Below are positions 22,549 through 31,770 of a DNA stretch of 46,669 nt, piece after piece. How positions within the stretch are numbered: the first letter of the stretch is position 1; the number at the start of each line of letters is the position of its first letter. The notes beneath the pieces were generated by a model, which made no database searches, was not told the DNA's origin, and saw only the letters and a program-made list of their open reading frames with translations. Made by a program: the position numbers and the translations under genes. Origin of the DNA: Pseudanabaena frigida (GTDB taxonomy: Bacteria; Cyanobacteriota; Cyanobacteriia; Pseudanabaenales; Pseudanabaenaceae); NCBI GenBank assembly GCA_003242085.1, contig QBML01000023.1, positions 1-46,669 of the forward strand, read 5' to 3'.

Positions 22549-23832
22549 ATGAAAGCCAATTCCAGAAAAACTACGATTGGTTTGTTAGCTATGGCTTTGG
22601 TGGGATGCTCATTTCCAGACACTTCCAACTCTCAGAGTTTAAATTCTCCAGCCCCCCTTGTCTCAGTTACGCCTACCCAATCGAAAAAAATATTTCTCGA
22701 TTCTCGGTTAGTTGAAGCTAATGCTCGTTTTGGATTTAATTTATTCGATCGCATTGCCCAACAAGATAAAAACAAAAATATTTTCATTTCACCATTGAGT
22801 GTGTCGATCGCCTTGTCGATGGTCTACAACGGCGCGAATGGCGAAACTCAGCAGGAGATTGCTAGGACTTTAGAGTTGCAGGGTATCAAAATCTACGATG
22901 TCAATAGTTTCAATCAGAGAATCCGACAATCTTTAGAAAGTGGTGATAAGAACGTCGAGCTGAATATAGCAAATTCTCTCTGGGTAAGAAAGGATATTCC
23001 TATAGAACGGTCTTTTTTGAATATAGTGAAAGATTTTTATCAATCAGAAATTAGAAATCTTGACTTTGATAATCCTAGTTCAATAGCTACGATTAACTCT
23101 TGGGTAAAGCAACAAACTAAGGGCAAAATTGATAAAATCTTAGACCGCATCGATCGAGACCATCTATTTTTTATAATCAATACTTTGTATTTTAAGGGAA
23201 CATGGGTAAATCCTTTTCTCAAGTCAGGAACTGAGATGAAACCGTTCACTTTAGGGGATGGCACTAAAAATCAATATCCAGCCATGTCTCAATGGGGTGA
23301 ATATCTCTACTATGATGCACCAACATTCCAAGCAATTAGTCTTCCCTATGGATCTCGTTCTCGTACTAGCTCTAGACGTTTTAGCATGGAAATATTCCTG
23401 CCGAGACGCGAATCAAATCTTGCAGACTTTCAGAAACAATTAACAGCTAAGAATTGGCAAGATTGGTCATCAAAATTTGCTCTTAAAGGAGGTTTTATTC
23501 AAATACCACGCTTTGAAATTCAATACGAAATCAATCTTAATTCAGTATTACAAAAACTAGGTATGAAGATTGCTTTCTCTCCAGCAGCAGAGTTTCGCAA
23601 TCTTTTCTCAGAGAAAGCCTTTATTAATGAGGTGAAGCACAAAACCTTTATCAATGTGAATGAAGAAGGTACTGAAGCCGCAGCGGTTACTTTAGTCGGA
23701 GCTACTAGGGGAGGAGGTGTTTCCGCAGAATTTAAAATGATCGTCGATCGCCCATTTTTCTTTGCGATTAGCGATCGAGAAACTGGCACGATTCTATTTA
23801 TGGGGGCAATTCAAAACCCAGCATTAAAATAA
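22549..23832 (+). CDS. Serpin lipoprotein 2
   Basis: A 427-residue paralogue of the preceding serpin. The ATG at 22549 gives a lipobox (LVGC) and a short linker. The fold is intact (FGFNLFDRIAQQD, ANSLWVRKD, INTLYFKGTW, FKMIVDRPFFFAISDRETG). The hinge EEGTEAAAVT is kept, but the reactive loop differs and is shorter (LVGATRGGGVSAEF against SVEARTVSLRPLEEPPF), so the two should inhibit different proteases. Arg-Gly is one possible scissile bond. The last codons and the stop lie inside a perfect palindrome. Confidence 0.93.
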   Translation: MKANSRKTTIGLLAMALVGCSFPDTSNSQSLNSPAPLVSVTPTQSKKIFLDSRLVEANARFGFNLFDRIAQQDKNKNIFISPLSVSIALSMVYNGANGETQQEIARTLELQGIKIYDVNSFNQRIRQSLESGDKNVELNIANSLWVRKDIPIERSFLNIVKDFYQSEIRNLDFDNPSSIATINSWVKQQTKGKIDKILDRIDRDHLFFIINTLYFKGTWVNPFLKSGTEMKPFTLGDGTKNQYPAMSQWGEYLYYDAPTFQAISLPYGSRSRTSSRRFSMEIFLPRRESNLADFQKQLTAKNWQDWSSKFALKGGFIQIPRFEIQYEINLNSVLQKLGMKIAFSPAAEFRNLFSEKAFINEVKHKTFINVNEEGTEAAAVTLVGATRGGGVSAEFKMIVDRPFFFAISDRETGTILFMGAIQNPALK

Positions 23833-23861
23833 GCCGTGCGAAGCACGGCTTATTTTAATGC
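23821..23861. terminator. Two-way terminator hairpin, serpin 2 / BioU-like
   Basis: 19 nt perfect arms GCATTAAAATAAGCCGTGC / inverse with a GAA loop. The left arm encodes the last serpin 2 residues and stop. The hairpin ends 2 nt before the convergent gene's stop, and A/T-rich outer arms supply U-runs on both strands. Confidence 0.85.
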
Positions 23862-23863
23862 TC

Positions 23864-24847
23864 TTAACGCACAAAGGCAGGCATCACTTCGGCGGCGGTC
23901 ATCAGACCGTAAATGCCGCGCTGATGGAATTGTTTGCCAGCTTTGAGATATCCAAAGGCTGGGCCGCAAACATTTGCTGCCATGCTGGTTTCATCGCCAA
24001 GGGTGAAGGTGTGGGTGGAGATTTTGCCTTCAAAGGTACGTCCTGTTAGCTTCATATTTGTACTGAGGGGCTTTTTAGGATTGCGGGTATCGACTACGCC
24101 ACCAACAGTGACCCGATCGCGATCGCAGATACCGATGCGCTCTAGCATGATGTCATCGGCATGTTCCATATTTTCAAGCGTAATTAAGCCATTGGTCTTT
24201 TCGAGCAATGCTTCCACTTCTGCATCGGTCATTGCTTGAGCCATATCAACGGTATAGCCTGACATGTGAGCGATATCTTCGCGGATAGTAGCGCGGTAGG
24301 CGTTCCAGTTAGCGATGCCGACTCCGAAGGTAATCTCGACCTTATGGACTTCAGCAAAACTCTGAGCAGCGATCGCCGCCGCCGCCGTCAATAATCCTGG
24401 GGTTGCACCACATCCAGACATATAGGTGATTCCTGCGGCTTCTAGTTCGGGAGCAAGGGCAATCATTTGCTCGACAGCACTAGTACGCTTGATCGCGTCA
24501 ACTAATACGCCTTTCCAGCCTGAAGCAATAAATTGCTTGGCAACGCTTGCCATGAAGGTATTGGGCAAGTTTGGTAATGCTAAGAAATAGCCATCGACAT
24601 CTTTTGCCGTAGCGATCGCTTCAGCGATACTGTCGTGAGTAAGAATGCCCGATCCTTCGTGATAACCGAGTGAACCTTTGTTCTGATAGGTAGCGATCGC
24701 TTCTGATGCATTTAGTCCATTGCGATCGTAGGCAAATCCTTCTTTATCGGCGGCTACAACTAGTTGCATTTCTTGCTTTGCGCTTAAAAGCTTCGCCGCT
24801 GCCTGACCCAATCCACCAAATCCTAAAATTCCAACTTTTAATGTCAT
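23864..24847 (-). CDS. bioU: BioU-like suicide enzyme of biotin synthesis (saccharopine-dehydrogenase-like fold)
   Basis: A 327-residue NAD(P)-binding protein with a Rossmann motif GFGGLG at 9-14, long annotated in cyanobacteria as saccharopine dehydrogenase-like. The pattern fits BioU, which in Synechocystis makes the 8-amino-7-oxononanoate-to-diaminopelargonate step by giving up the amino group of its own lysine (Lys124). Here K120 in VDAIKRTS is the likely equivalent. A cysteine-bearing SGCGATPG turn follows at about 149-156. It is convergent with serpin 2 and has no biotin neighbours. The identification rests on remembered family features and not on an alignment. Confidence 0.7.
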   Translation of the reverse strand: MTLKVGILGFGGLGQAAAKLLSAKQEMQLVVAADKEGFAYDRNGLNASEAIATYQNKGSLGYHEGSGILTHDSIAEAIATAKDVDGYFLALPNLPNTFMASVAKQFIASGWKGVLVDAIKRTSAVEQMIALAPELEAAGITYMSGCGATPGLLTAAAAIAAQSFAEVHKVEITFGVGIANWNAYRATIREDIAHMSGYTVDMAQAMTDAEVEALLEKTNGLITLENMEHADDIMLERIGICDRDRVTVGGVVDTRNPKKPLSTNMKLTGRTFEGKISTHTFTLGDETSMAANVCGPAFGYLKAGKQFHQRGIYGLMTAAEVMPAFVR

Positions 24848-25127
24848 TAAATTTAACTTCGTTTATCTAGACGTAGTTTGCAATTCTGATGCGATCCATT
24901 AATGTGCCATATTTTTGGACTCATTAGCACAACTCAAAGCGCTTTCCACTGAAGCAAAATCTAAAATTTTTGTTGAAAGTGTTAAAAGCAGCCATTTTAA
25001 TAAAAATATTAGTTTTTTAGAGGCAAATATTTATAATTTGCGATCGCCTGATTTCAAAAGCATATCAACTAATTTGGATATACCGCTACAGCAGGGATTT
25101 ACATATTCCAGTAACCTTTAAAATCGG

Positions 25128-26084
25128 CTATTCTCCCTCACTACACTTAGCTTTATATGCTTCTACGAGTAAAACTATATTTGATGCAGTAAGGTGTAAA
25201 ACGTAAGCTGCTATGTATTCAGGTACTTCTTTTGTTTCTGATCCTTGACCATGACCCGACGTTTTATTGCGAACAGTTGGCACACCAGCCTTAAGAACAT
25301 TTGTTAAACCTGTTAAATGTTCTTGAAGGTACTTAGGAATAAGTTCTTCTTTTAAGACAACATCAATAAGTTTTGAAGCAGTAGCAGTCTTGTCATAAGC
25401 CCAACTAAATTTGTCACAGATAGTTTTCATTGCGCTTTCAAAAGCCTTGAGAGCTTCAACAATTGCTGCTTTATAATCTTGATTTCGATAATGTTCATGA
25501 GCGCTTCGGAATTCTTGTTCAGCACCACTAAACCCTTCACTAGAGATTAGAGTGAGTGCTGGCACAACTGCTTCTGCATGAAGAAAAACTGAATCAATAC
25601 GAATAATTTGACCATTGTTGTACTGATATCCAATTCCATGCTCAAGAAAACGATGATTTAGCTCTTCAATTGCTTCCTCAGATGTTTGTGGCAATAGTTT
25701 ATCTGCGTATTTATACTCCTCAAATAGTTTTGGAACAGAATACTCAATGCAGTTGAAAGTAAGCTCGATTAGATCAAGAAGATTATCAGTATGCGTGGCT
25801 TGATTAAGAAAAAAAGATCTGCATTGCTCAAAGCTACTATCAGGAAGCTGGTCTGGCGCTAGAATAAGCAAACCTAGTTCTCTTGTTAATGACTTATAAA
25901 CTGATGCCCACACATTTCTGGCTAGTGATGAAATCTGACCATTGTAAATTCCAATAGCAGTTTCCCATATGTATATGACCTGTCTTCTAAATGGAATCGG
26001 CAAGTCTGTATATTGGTAAACTTCTGGCTGGGTGATACGCTCACTAGCCTTTTTTCTCTTGGAATATAAGTTAACAATTGCCAT
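25128..26084 (-). CDS. AbiJ-NTD4 / STM4504-CBY_0614 family protein with HEPN-like C-terminus
   Basis: A 318-residue protein. The start MAIVNLYSKRKKASERITQPEVYQY and the helical N-terminal half match the STM4504/CBY_0614 family, whose N-terminal domain is AbiJ-NTD4. The C-terminal half (about 190-318) looks like the abortive-infection/HEPN domain: AHEHYRNQDYKAAIVEALKAFESAMK, then RNKTSGHGQG, an R-x5-H motif that is the HEPN RNase signature. A role as an RNase in phage defence is a fair inference. No partner gene adjoins it; the next gene on the strand is about 97 nt away. Confidence 0.75.
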   Translation of the reverse strand: MAIVNLYSKRKKASERITQPEVYQYTDLPIPFRRQVIYIWETAIGIYNGQISSLARNVWASVYKSLTRELGLLILAPDQLPDSSFEQCRSFFLNQATHTDNLLDLIELTFNCIEYSVPKLFEEYKYADKLLPQTSEEAIEELNHRFLEHGIGYQYNNGQIIRIDSVFLHAEAVVPALTLISSEGFSGAEQEFRSAHEHYRNQDYKAAIVEALKAFESAMKTICDKFSWAYDKTATASKLIDVVLKEELIPKYLQEHLTGLTNVLKAGVPTVRNKTSGHGQGSETKEVPEYIAAYVLHLTASNIVLLVEAYKAKCSEGE

Positions 26085-26180
26085 TTTTTAATAAGGGTCT
26101 AATTTAAGTAATTGAATAAGCAGTTTGGGTTACGCAAGTTTGTGATTTTTCTCTAATTTTATAGAATTTGTGAATAGTGT

Positions 26181-26441
26181 TTATCTTCCTCCTAAAACTT
26201 CAGCAAAAGATAGCCTTCCGTTAATTGGCTCAAATTCATCTTCTAGCAACCATAACTGCGCTTCTTCATAGCTTTGACTAGTTAGCACAACTTTGTAATT
26301 TTCAACTGGATCGCAAACACGACACACACCCATGCGATCGCTCAGCAGCATTAACAAATAAGGTGGCGACTGCATTGGATCGATCCAAACCTCAACAAAA
26401 TTCCACTCATCCTTCACTGGGTCGAGTGCGGGGGATAACAT
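26181..26441 (-). CDS. Small protein overlapping the upstream gene
   Basis: About 86 residues from the second ATG (26441) or 92 from the first (26459). Acidic, soluble, aromatic-rich (WNFVEVWIDPMQSPPYLLMLL, EEAQLWLLEDEFEPI), with cysteines in GVCRVCDP. Either start overlaps the end of the gene at 26407 by 35-53 nt, which suggests coupled translation. An immunity or antitoxin role is possible. No family recognised. Confidence 0.6.
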   Translation of the reverse strand: MLSPALDPVKDEWNFVEVWIDPMQSPPYLLMLLSDRMGVCRVCDPVENYKVVLTSQSYEEAQLWLLEDEFEPINGRLSFAEVLGGR

Positions 26442-26745
26442 GGTATCGATTGTCTGCATCTACTTTAACCTCGCCATAAAATAACGGAATAGTGGAACCA
26501 TCTACTGCAATCCTGTAGCCAATAGGTTCTGCAAAAAATAGCCCATAACGTTCATAGTTACGGATTTTTCCAGTATACTCACCCGCTTCAATAATAGCCT
26601 GAGCAACTCTTAGCATAGTAGCCTCATCGTTAAAAACATGAGCAGAGCGCCCTAGCCTGAGTAAACGTTGAGATTGGAACGTATTTGGTAAATGCTTAGG
26701 AACATGTCGTTGATCGAGAATAACCTCACGAGTTATTCCACTCAT
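26407..26745 (-). CDS. Small basic protein, possible toxin-like domain
   Basis: 112 residues, rich in Arg and His (HVPKHLPNTFQSQRLLRLGRSAHVF). The end reads YGEVKVDADNRYHVIPRTRPSEG, and the centre has EYTGKIRNYERYGLFF. The style recalls short C-terminal domains of polymorphic toxins that work as RNases, but I cannot name a family. A free-standing gene of this kind overlapping an acidic partner fits a toxin-immunity or toxin-antitoxin pair. This is inference only. Confidence 0.6.
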   Translation of the reverse strand: MSGITREVILDQRHVPKHLPNTFQSQRLLRLGRSAHVFNDEATMLRVAQAIIEAGEYTGKIRNYERYGLFFAEPIGYRIAVDGSTIPLFYGEVKVDADNRYHVIPRTRPSEG

Positions 26746-26934
26746 CTCAATAATACCTGAAGAAATAGTTGGTGCTTAAAGTTAGCATGATTTTACTTTG
26801 CCCTCTCAGATCTTACAAACTGCGATCGCCATTTGATTTCGCAGGATTGGGTAAATGGCAAATACTACCCGACTTAAACCGCTATAATTGGGCTGATATT
26901 TATAATTTCTAAAACTTTTATATAACTCGATCGC

Positions 26935-28983
26935 ATGGTATCTTCGCCGCCCATCAACCTAACTACAAACATCTCTAACACCCCTATCACATTTCCCCTT
27001 GCGGCTGTAGTCGGTCAAGAAGCGATTAAAACCGCTTTACTGCTAGCAGCGATCGATCCTGCGATCGGTGGCATCGCCCTCGCAGGTAGACGCGGCACTG
27101 CAAAATCCGTCCTTGCTCGTGGGATTCATGCTCTCTTACCTCCTATCGAAGTCGCCGTTGAGTCTCTTAGTAATTGCGATCCAACTAAGCCCGACACATG
27201 GGACGATGCTCTAGTCAAGGCAATGAAGGATAAAGACAAGAGCGAAATTGTCACCAAAGTTATTCCAGCGCCATTCATCCAAATTCCGTTGGGAATTACT
27301 GAAGATCGGCTGATTGGTTCGGTGGATGTGAGTCGTTCGGTGCGCGAAGGTCAGACTGTATTTCAACCAGGGATTTTAGCAGAAGCCCATCGAGGTGTTC
27401 TCTATATTGACGAAATCAATCTCCTCGATCCTCAGATTTCTAATTTATTGCTTTCCGTTCTCTCCACAGGCTATAACCAAATCGAACGCGAAGGCATTAG
27501 CTACCAACATCCTTGTCAGCCTTTGCTGATTGCCACCTATAACCCTGAAGAAGGCATCTTAGGCGAGCATCTGATGGATCGGATTGCGATTAATCTTTCG
27601 GCTGATGGAGTTCTCTCTCTCGATCAACGAGTGGAAGCAGTGGATATGGTGTTGGGCTATGCCAATTCTCCTGAAGCATTTTTGAGTGGTTATGACTCGG
27701 ATATTGACGATCTGCGGACACAGATTATTTTGGCGAGAGAATGGCTCACTGATGTGACGATTTCTAGGGCGCAGATTCAGTATCTCGTTGCCGAAGCGGT
27801 ACGTGGTGGAGTACAGGGGCATCGTGCTGAGTTATTTGCTTTGCGGGTAGCAAAAGCGGCGGCGGCGTTGGAAAGTCGCACCCAAGTTAATGCCGATGAT
27901 TTGCGTCAAGCGGTAGAACTAGTCATTGTGCCGCGATCGCCTCTTTCTCCTGAGCAACAGCAACCCGAACAGCAACAGCAGCAACAAGCACCGCCGCCGC
28001 CCAATCAGGACGATGGCGAACAGGAGCAGGATGATAATCAAGATGATCAGGAACAAGATCAAGAGCAGGAAGATGAATCTCCTGAAATTCCTGAAGAGTT
28101 TATCTTCGATCCCGAAGGGGTAATTCTCGATCCTGAAGTTCTTTTCTTTGCTCAGTCAATGCAAAAGCAAGGGCGATCGGGTACGCGCAACGTGATCTAT
28201 TCCCAAGAGCGTGGTCGCTACATCAAGCCAGTTTTACCTCAAGGAAAGAGCGATCGCATAGCAGTAGATGCCACCCTCCGCGCTTCGGCTCCCTATCAAA
28301 AGGCGCGAAGATTGCGTCAACCCCATCGCAAAGTTATCGTTGAGGATGTGGATATCAGAGCGAAGAAGCTAGCACGTAAGGCGGGAGCGCTGACAATTTT
28401 CTTGGTAGATGCATCTGGCTCAATGGCGCTCAATCGGATGCAGTCGGCTAAGGGTGCGGCTTTACGGATGTTGACCGATAGCTATCAGAACCGCGACCAA
28501 ATTTCTCTGATTCCCTTCCGAGGCGAAAAAGCCGATGTATTGTTACCGCCCACCCGTTCTATTGAGGCGGCGCGTCGTCGTCTCGATACGATGCCTTGCG
28601 GTGGTGGTTCGCCGCTAGCACATGGCTTGACTCAGGCGGTGCGGGTAGCGATGAATGCCAGACAGTCGGGCGATGTTGGCTCGGTGACGATTGTGGCGAT
28701 TACTGATGGACGCGGGAATGTACCACTGGCGCGATCGATGGGTGAACCCATCGATCCAGAAAATAAACCTGATATTAAAGCCGAATTGATCGATATTTGT
28801 CGTAAGATTCGGGCTTTGAATTTGGGGCTGTTGGTCATTGATACGGAAAACAAATTTGTTTCCACAGGCTTTGCCAAGGAACTCGCCGCCGCAGGTGGTG
28901 GCAAGTATTATCATTTGCCCAAGGCTACCGATCAAGCGATCGCAAATGTTGCTCTCAGTGCGATCTCCGATCTGCGTAACTAA
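26935..28983 (+). CDS. chlD: Magnesium chelatase subunit D
   Basis: A 682-residue subunit of the ATP-driven complex (ChlH, ChlI, ChlD) that inserts Mg into protoporphyrin IX, the first committed step of chlorophyll synthesis. The N-terminal AAA+ module has GRRGTAKS (51-58) at the Walker A site and [10 protein letters not shown] near 160. A Gln/Pro/Asp/Glu-rich linker (about 340-385) joins it to a C-terminal von Willebrand A domain with the MIDAS motif DASGSM (492-497). Length is normal. It stands alone with a strong hairpin after the stop codon. Confidence 0.97.
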   Translation: MVSSPPINLTTNISNTPITFPLAAVVGQEAIKTALLLAAIDPAIGGIALAGRRGTAKSVLARGIHALLPPIEVAVESLSNCDPTKPDTWDDALVKAMKDKDKSEIVTKVIPAPFIQIPLGITEDRLIGSVDVSRSVREGQTVFQPGILAEAHRGVLYIDEINLLDPQISNLLLSVLSTGYNQIEREGISYQHPCQPLLIATYNPEEGILGEHLMDRIAINLSADGVLSLDQRVEAVDMVLGYANSPEAFLSGYDSDIDDLRTQIILAREWLTDVTISRAQIQYLVAEAVRGGVQGHRAELFALRVAKAAAALESRTQVNADDLRQAVELVIVPRSPLSPEQQQPEQQQQQQAPPPPNQDDGEQEQDDNQDDQEQDQEQEDESPEIPEEFIFDPEGVILDPEVLFFAQSMQKQGRSGTRNVIYSQERGRYIKPVLPQGKSDRIAVDATLRASAPYQKARRLRQPHRKVIVEDVDIRAKKLARKAGALTIFLVDASGSMALNRMQSAKGAALRMLTDSYQNRDQISLIPFRGEKADVLLPPTRSIEAARRRLDTMPCGGGSPLAHGLTQAVRVAMNARQSGDVGSVTIVAITDGRGNVPLARSMGEPIDPENKPDIKAELIDICRKIRALNLGLLVIDTENKFVSTGFAKELAAAGGGKYYHLPKATDQAIANVALSAISDLRN

Positions 28984-29014
28984 AAAGAAAGGGTGCAAAG
29001 CACCCTTTCTTTTT
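28982..29014. terminator. Two-way terminator, chlD / Uma2
   Basis: 15 nt arms AAAAAGAAAGGGTGC / inverse with an AAA loop and T-run. It begins inside the chlD stop codon and ends against the stop of the convergent gene at 29015. Confidence 0.9.
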
Positions 29015-29713
29015 TTATGGCTCAATTCCCAATTCTCTAAGTTTTGCCGCAAGGCGATCGGCACGTTGTTTTTCAGCTTCAGCGCGTTGTATTGCTGAGT
29101 CAGCGCGTTCTCGTTCTTTTACTAGTAAATCTTGAATTTCGGCATAACTTAAAAAAGCAGTACCATCAGCATGAAACATTTTTAAAGTTTCATCAGTAAG
29201 TTCAAATTGCATTCCCAATCTAGGGCTTTGCCACTTGCGATCAATGAAAATTGGAGATAGTCCACCATCATGCTCTCTTAGCCATACACCTAAGTTATTC
29301 GCTTCATAGTTATAAATGTAATATTCTTCTACACCATAGCGATCATAAAAAAGAAGTTTCTTATCCATCTCTTCCCGCGTATTTGTAGGAGAGAGAATCT
29401 CAAATACGACTTGTGGCGGAATATTATCTTCTAACCATTGTTTGTAAGAGCCTCGATGTCCTCTTGGTCTACCGATCGCTACCATGACATCAGGAGCAGT
29501 CGAGAGATCATTGCGTCCTTGGACGGGATACCATAACAAATCGCCTGCAACAAAAATCTTCAGATCGCTATTTTGATTTTGAGTAAAAAACCAGTCAAGA
29601 TTTTCTTTGATTGTAACAATCCAAATAAAATGGGTTGTATTGCTTGCCATCGGCTGACCATCGCTTTCGGGATAAACAATTTCAGTTGATGAGATGGTTA
29701 GCTGCGAAACCAT
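29015..29713 (-). CDS. Uma2 family (DUF820) endonuclease-like protein
   Basis: A 232-residue protein with the Uma2/DUF820 restriction-endonuclease-like fold. DLSTAPDVMVAIG (the PD motif), VVFEILSPTNTREEMDKKLLFYDRYGVEEYYIYN (E and K of the core split across motifs) and LGVWLRE match the family. The C-terminus is a charged coiled coil (KERERADSAIQRAEAEKQRA). Uma2 genes are hugely expanded in cyanobacteria and their role is unknown. Convergent with chlD. A second, shorter Uma2 gene is at 36938. Confidence 0.9.
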   Translation of the reverse strand: MVSQLTISSTEIVYPESDGQPMASNTTHFIWIVTIKENLDWFFTQNQNSDLKIFVAGDLLWYPVQGRNDLSTAPDVMVAIGRPRGHRGSYKQWLEDNIPPQVVFEILSPTNTREEMDKKLLFYDRYGVEEYYIYNYEANNLGVWLREHDGGLSPIFIDRKWQSPRLGMQFELTDETLKMFHADGTAFLSYAEIQDLLVKERERADSAIQRAEAEKQRADRLAAKLRELGIEP

Positions 29714-29793
29714 AGCACAACTCCATAAGAAATAATTTGGTTTATTTTAACATTATGATAATTGGGGCGTAGACAATATTTTTAAAATTGCTC

Positions 29794-30471
29794 ATGACCC
29801 GTAAGCAGAAAATCGCGATAGGCTTAGGAATATTATTGGGAATTGCGATCGCGATCGCTAGTTATTTTCTCTATTGCCCTAATCCAACTGCGGGTTTATT
29901 TCCGCCTGCGCCCAATGCAAAAACTCGCACGATTTATTTTGTCCAACATGAATGGCATTCGGGTTTAGCATGGGTGCAACAGCGAGGAGAAAACTTTGGT
30001 GTAGAAGAATGGAAAGACGCTCCCTATGTGGAAGTAGGATGGGGCGATCGCCAGTTTTATTTTGCGGGAGATAAATCCATTCCTTCGATGCTTCGAGCTG
30101 TGTTTATTCCATCGGATAGTGTCATGCATGTAACAAGTTTTGCAGAAGCACCTGAGAAGTTTTTTAAGTTTCCTGTTTTGCCGATAGAGATATCGGAAGC
30201 GGGATTTCAAAATTTATTTGCTTATGTGAAGCAAACCTTTGCGGTTAATGAGAAAGGCGATCGCTTAGCGGCGATCGGCAAAGGTCAATATGGCGTGAGT
30301 AACTTCTATGCGGCTGTGCCGAGATATTTCTCGGCATTTAACTGTAATACATGGGCGGCTGAGGCGTTACGCAATGGAGGAGTTTCCGTTTGTCCCAATC
30401 GCGCCGTATTAGCTAAAAATCTTGGCGAGCAAATAAAATCCTTACAAAACGCAGGTAAGGGCAATTCATGA
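29794..30471 (+). CDS. DUF2459 (TIGR02117) family membrane-anchored protein
   Basis: A 225-residue protein. One N-terminal transmembrane helix (about 7-25) anchors an exported domain. The family motifs are visible: FVQHEWHSGLAW, VEVGWGDRQFYF, and near the end CNTWAAEALRNGGVSV. The His and Cys pattern is compatible with a hydrolase-like fold, but no activity is established for the family. The ATG at 29794 is used; a TTG two codons earlier is the alternative. The stop codon lies at the centre of a 48 nt palindrome. Confidence 0.85.
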   Translation: MTRKQKIAIGLGILLGIAIAIASYFLYCPNPTAGLFPPAPNAKTRTIYFVQHEWHSGLAWVQQRGENFGVEEWKDAPYVEVGWGDRQFYFAGDKSIPSMLRAVFIPSDSVMHVTSFAEAPEKFFKFPVLPIEISEAGFQNLFAYVKQTFAVNEKGDRLAAIGKGQYGVSNFYAAVPRYFSAFNCNTWAAEALRNGGVSVCPNRAVLAKNLGEQIKSLQNAGKGNS

Positions 30472-30492
30472 ATTGCCCTTACCTGCGTTTTG
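30445..30492. terminator. 48 nt loop-less perfect palindrome
   Basis: CAAAACGCAGGTAAGGGCAA leads into TTCA|TGAA at the centre, and the second half is the exact inverse, with no unpaired loop. It contains the stop of the DUF2459 gene and ends 3 nt before the convergent GT2 gene, so it probably terminates both. Confidence 0.88.
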
Positions 30493-30495
30493 CCC

Positions 30496-31755
30496 TTAAG
30501 TGAATTCTTTTAATGCCGATCGCAAGATTTCCGCAGTTTCATAGTTCTGTTGTTGCTCATGGAGTTGGATTGCTCTTGTGAAAGAGGCGATCGCTTCTGG
30601 GAAATAGCCGACTTTCATCAGCACAACACCTAGATTTTGATGGGCATCGGCGTAGTTAGGTTCGAGTGTAATTGCTTGTTGGTAAGCGGCGATCGCATCG
30701 GTAAAACGTCCTGATGTTTTTAGCGCAATTCCGTAATTAAAATGTCCTTGGGCGAAATTGGGAGCGATTTGAGTTACCTTTTCAAAATAGGCGATCGCTT
30801 CTTTTTGATGGAGTTCTTGATAGATATTTCCTAAATTGAGATAAGCAGAGAGTTTGACAAGATTAGGAACATCTAGGGCAATTACTTGCTCATAGGCATT
30901 CTTGGCTAGTTCCCAATCTGCGTTCTGGTGATAGGCAAGCCCTAAATGGTAATGTAACTCGCAGTAAATTAGATTTGGTTCTTCGGCATCGTCAAGTAAG
31001 GCTAATCCTTTTTGTAATAGCTCAATCCCCAAATGGCGATCGCGATCTTGAGTACTACTGATATACAAAGCACCCAATTTATTGAGCATATAACTATCAT
31101 CAGGAAATGCTTCCAAATGCTTGTGCATCAATTGTTTGGCAAACTCATACTTATGCTTAAGTTGAATTTCGCTATCCGTATAGCCGTAATGTAGTAAAAC
31201 TGGAACTTCTACATTTAGCACTTGCCAATGAGGTTCTTGCGCTTGTAAAGCTACCACCGATTGATCGATTGATTCGTGATAGATACCTGCAAATGCGATC
31301 GCTGGATGATTGCGAAATAGACGTAGTACTAAGGAATAGGGGGCTTGCTTTGCATCTATTTCCGATCGCAAAAGATTGACGGCTAGACAATCATCTCGTT
31401 GCATCACCTCTTGCAAAGTAGCGATCGCGTTTTGCTCTAAAACTTCATCGGCATCAATGACTAAAATCCATTTGCCTTTAGCCTGTGCGATCGCATAGTT
31501 CCGCGCCTGCGAGAAGTTATCACACCACTCAAAATGAAATACTCTTGCTTGATATTTTTTGGCAATGGAAACCGTGCGATCGCTCGATCCTGTATCGACG
31601 ACAATGATTTCATCGGCAAGCGATCGCAGGCTCTCTAAGCATTGTGGTAAGCGTTGTTCTTCGTTTTTGACAATTAAGCAAGCGCTTAAAACGATCGGAG
31701 AATGCGATCGGGAAAATCCTTTATTACCAGATTTAGCTGTTTTAGGACGAGGCAT
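30496..31755 (-). CDS. Family 2 glycosyltransferase with TPR repeats
   Basis: A 419-residue protein. Residues 18-220 are a GT-A glycosyltransferase domain (SACLIVKNEEQRLPQCLESL, VVDTGSSD at 52-59, VIDADE at 99-104, the metal-binding DxD-like site). From about 225 to 415 there are five or more TPR units (LGLAYHQNADWELAKNAYEQ, YGIALKTSGRFTDAIAAYQQ, LGVVLMKVGYFPEAIASFTR). Such fusions are common in cyanobacteria; the acceptor is unknown. It lies 15 nt downstream of thyX on the same strand, probably co-transcribed. Confidence 0.92.
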   Translation of the reverse strand: MPRPKTAKSGNKGFSRSHSPIVLSACLIVKNEEQRLPQCLESLRSLADEIIVVDTGSSDRTVSIAKKYQARVFHFEWCDNFSQARNYAIAQAKGKWILVIDADEVLEQNAIATLQEVMQRDDCLAVNLLRSEIDAKQAPYSLVLRLFRNHPAIAFAGIYHESIDQSVVALQAQEPHWQVLNVEVPVLLHYGYTDSEIQLKHKYEFAKQLMHKHLEAFPDDSYMLNKLGALYISSTQDRDRHLGIELLQKGLALLDDAEEPNLIYCELHYHLGLAYHQNADWELAKNAYEQVIALDVPNLVKLSAYLNLGNIYQELHQKEAIAYFEKVTQIAPNFAQGHFNYGIALKTSGRFTDAIAAYQQAITLEPNYADAHQNLGVVLMKVGYFPEAIASFTRAIQLHEQQQNYETAEILRSALKEFT

Positions 31756-31770
31756 AAATAATTTTGGTGT

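Noticed and set aside
24915-25121. 68-codon frame starting TTG between the BioU-like and AbiJ genes
   Set aside because: No ribosome site and no family; composition is like the surrounding spacer.
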